Positions 6,052-7,840 of a stretch of DNA of 7,840 bases are shown one piece after another. Source of the DNA: FW021-bin31 sp036278455. Lineage in GTDB: Bacteria > Bacteroidota > Bacteroidia > Chitinophagales > Chitinophagaceae. Both the position numbers and the translations under genes were made by a program. Below the pieces are notes generated by a model. That model saw only the letters and a program-made list of their open reading frames with translations. It did no database searches and was not told the origin of the DNA. The stretch is from positions 1 through 7,840 of the forward strand of contig DASULB010000178.1 of the NCBI GenBank assembly GCA_036278455.1, written 5' to 3'. The stretch's first letter is position 1. Every line of letters begins with the position of its first letter.

Positions 6052-7341
6052 TTATTCTAGCATCGCGCTGTATACCATTCCTTTAAATTTATCTGACATT
6101 TCCGCCCAACCAAATCCGGCATCCTGCGTCCATATCTGCACCACAAGTCCCGCCTTTGGATCCACCCAAAAAAGGGATCCCCAAAAGCCACCCCAGGTAA
6201 AAGTGCCGGGGTTCCACGGGAATTTAGCACTCCCCTTTTTCGTGACTACCTCAAAGGTTAAACCGAAGGTGTTTACCGAAGTCCATCCTTTCATGCTGTC
6301 CCCGATCTGACCAGTGGTCATCAGCCGGATGGCCGAGGGGCTGAGCAACCGGTGTCCCCTGTACACCCCGCCGTTTTCCAGCATCTGAAGAAAGGTGGCA
6401 TAATCATAGGCGGTAGAACATAGGCCGGCACCACCTGAGTAATAAGTTCCGCTCTTTACCAGGGGATAAATCGTATTAACCCCTGAGGAATCATGTGAAT
6501 CATTCTCCACCTTTTCCCCCTGCTTATTGCGGGTATAGACTTTAGCCAGCCGCTGCTGTTTTTCAGCGGGCACGTAAAAATAGGTATCCTTCATGCCAAG
6601 CGGTTCAAAGATCCGTTGATGAAAAAAATCTTTGAGTGATTCGCCGGATACTACTTCTACCAGATAACCGAGCATGTCTATGCTGAGCCCGTAGGTCCAT
6701 GCTGCTCCCGGCTGGTGCATCAGGGGCAGGGTGGCCAACTTCTTCATCTCATCGGAAAGCTTGAGGTGCCTCGGCTCAAAACCGACCGGAATGCCGGCCT
6801 TGGCATAAATGGCCCTTGCCTCTTCGGTGCCGATGATCGGATAGGATATACCGGAGGTGTGGGTGAGAAGATCCCGGATGGTTACTTCCCGCGCAGCAGG
6901 TTCGGTGGTATAGGAGGAATCCGTCCTGTCAAATGATTTCAACACCTTGGGATGACGGAAGGCAGGAATGTATTTTGAGATCGGGTCATCCAGCAATATT
7001 TTTCCTTCATCATACAACATCATCACCGCAACACCCGTAACCGCTTTTGTTTGAGAGGCAATGCGAAAAAGATCATCTTTTTTCATCAGCCTGTGGCGGG
7101 CGATATCGTTATAGCCCGCCGCCGTGTAATAAACGATCTTGCCATTTCTGGCTACGAGCGCGACAACCCCGGCCACCTGATGGTGGTGATCGGTGTAATG
7201 GTACAGCATGGTATCGATCCGCCGCAGTCTCAGGGAGGAAAATCCTTCGCTTTCGGGAGTCACCTGCTTAAGCTGGCCAAAAACGGCCTGGTTACCCAGC
7301 AGGGATAAAACAAAGATGAAGGTGGTTGTCAGTCTGATCAT
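6052..7341 (-). CDS. Secreted serine hydrolase, class C beta-lactamase / family VIII esterase fold
   Basis: 429 residues. The N-terminus MIRLTTTFIFVLSLLGNQAVFG|Q is a Sec signal peptide cut near residue 22, without lipobox, so the enzyme acts in the periplasm or outside. The mature part has the penicillin-binding-protein-like fold. The S-x-x-K nucleophile motif is Ser96-Gln-Thr-Lys99 (RIASQTKAVTG). The second motif is Tyr217-Gly-Leu-Ser (AAWTYGLSID). The third is probably Trp383-Gly-Gly (FTWGGFWG), replacing the KTG of true beta-lactamases. DLLTHTSGISY (157-167) is a family hallmark. The W-G-G pattern fits esterases, D-aminopeptidase-like and transpeptidase-like members better than antibiotic resistance, so removal of acyl or ester groups from a glycan or other substrate is a guess from context. 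It is first in a likely operon with the epimerase and dehydrogenase. The leader before the ATG is AT-rich with no clear Shine-Dalgarno. Confidence 0.92.
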   Translation of the reverse strand: MIRLTTTFIFVLSLLGNQAVFGQLKQVTPESEGFSSLRLRRIDTMLYHYTDHHHQVAGVVALVARNGKIVYYTAAGYNDIARHRLMKKDDLFRIASQTKAVTGVAVMMLYDEGKILLDDPISKYIPAFRHPKVLKSFDRTDSSYTTEPAAREVTIRDLLTHTSGISYPIIGTEEARAIYAKAGIPVGFEPRHLKLSDEMKKLATLPLMHQPGAAWTYGLSIDMLGYLVEVVSGESLKDFFHQRIFEPLGMKDTYFYVPAEKQQRLAKVYTRNKQGEKVENDSHDSSGVNTIYPLVKSGTYYSGGAGLCSTAYDYATFLQMLENGGVYRGHRLLSPSAIRLMTTGQIGDSMKGWTSVNTFGLTFEVVTKKGSAKFPWNPGTFTWGGFWGSLFWVDPKAGLVVQIWTQDAGFGWAEMSDKFKGMVYSAMLE

Positions 7342-7375
7342 ATAGATGATTTTTCGTTCAAATATCCGAATATCT

Positions 7376-7834
7376 TTACTTATACTGTACCGTGATAAAC
7401 CTGGGTCTCAAAAGCTGCAGATTTTGCTCAATCTTCTTCCCCAAATCCCATGCGTTCACATGATAGCTGATTAATCATTCTTCCGGCCTCGAAAGATGCG
7501 GGTAAGTTTTGGCATTGTAAGTATAGAAGTCAATATCCTCACAGATCTCAGGGGTCTGGCAGATCTTCTTAGGGGGATAAAACGGCCCGAAGTCTTGCAA
7601 TCCGCCTTGCCGGGAACCTAGACGCTGTTCATGGCCACCGAGTAGATCCCTTCGGCCCCCAGCCAGCCGTGATGACTCCTCAGCATGCCCTGCCATGCAG
7701 GAGCCGGCCTTCCGCAAATTTCACCTGCCTGTGTCTCCCCGGAGAGATCCGCCTGCTTTTTTATCCTGATGACAACCGGCGAAGAGTAGGGTAACCATTA
7801 TGAAAACAGCCAGACAAAGGTTCCCCGACAACAT
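7376..7834 (-). pseudogene. Decayed lipoprotein gene, remnant of a DUF4185/DUF5005-like secreted protein
   Basis: ATG at 7834 opens a lipoprotein signal peptide (MLSGNLCLAVFIMVTLLFAGC) with lipobox FAGC at Cys21, but the frame meets TGA at 7723-7721. The next frame carries APAWQGMLRSHHGWLGAEGIYS (motif GWLGAEGIYS at 7668-7639) and stops at TAG 7620-7618. Coding then returns to the first frame: TPEICEDIDFYTYNAK, then YPHLSRPEE, a TGA (7477-7475), LISYHVNAWDL, RPRFITVQYK and TAA at 7378-7376. The W-x-G-A-(D/E)-G-x-Y-S start and the (F/Y)-x-YNAK...LSRPxE-L-LISY-x-VN ending match, from memory, the two ends of secreted DUF4185/DUF5005-type proteins of several hundred residues. Only about 150 codons remain, so the middle is deleted. 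The last TGA stands where a leucine is expected. It ends 34 bases before the serine hydrolase ATG, so it was probably the previous gene of the same operon. That it is broken is well supported; the family name is less certain. Confidence 0.75.
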
Positions 7835-7840
7835 AACGGC

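Noticed and set aside
7359..7366. GATATTTG as a -7 promoter element for the serine hydrolase gene
   Set aside because: It matches 7 of 8 positions, but it would leave a leader of only about 10 bases, and no -33 element is seen.
7475..7717. Stand-alone 80-codon hypothetical gene with a TTG start
   Set aside because: The start is arbitrary, its first half is the wrong frame of the GWLGAEGIYS segment, and its tail continues past the TGA in the same frame. It is better read as part of the pseudogene at 7376-7834.

Overview
The window looks like part of a polysaccharide- or glycan-degradation locus from the Bacteroidota, plausibly a Chitinophaga-like (Chitinophagaceae/Sphingobacteriia) soil-type genome. 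Reasons: the secreted glycosidases and lipoproteins are typical of that phylum, two candidate promoters fit the TAnnTTTG -7 element used there, Shine-Dalgarno sequences are mostly weak, and base composition is moderate. Every credible gene lies on the minus strand, so transcription runs from high to low coordinates. I see no tRNA, rRNA, CRISPR, insertion sequence or SusC/SusD pair.

Layout in transcription order. (1) 7834-7376: a decayed lipoprotein gene, with an intact signal peptide and lipobox, one frame change, two in-frame TGA codons and a large apparent internal deletion. Its pieces resemble the N- and C-terminal ends of secreted DUF4185/DUF5005-type proteins. (2) 7341-6052: secreted serine hydrolase of the class C beta-lactamase/family VIII esterase fold. 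(3) 6017-4956: cytoplasmic aldose 1-epimerase-like protein. (4) 4959-4201: classical NAD-type short-chain dehydrogenase, overlapping (3) by ATGA. (5) 4200-3781: a gap without an intact gene, but with fragments that look like a broken lipoprotein start and a membrane-segment tail. (6) 3780-646: a 1044-residue secreted GH92-type alpha-mannosidase carrying an N-terminal module like domain III of polysaccharide lyase family 4. (7) 536-1: N-terminal part of another secreted protein, probably an (alpha/alpha)6-barrel glycosidase, running off the left edge.

How they may work together (inference): the secreted enzymes trim a mannose-containing or otherwise decorated glycan outside the cytoplasm. The mutarotase and dehydrogenase then act in the cytoplasm on the released sugar, the mutarotase supplying the right anomer and the dehydrogenase oxidising it. 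Genes 2 to 4 have the spacing of one operon (34-base gap, then a 4-base overlap). GH92 and the left-edge gene each have a plausible promoter of their own. The two stretches without intact genes (7342-7840 and 3781-4200) both contain broken coding sequence, so the locus appears to have lost genes recently.
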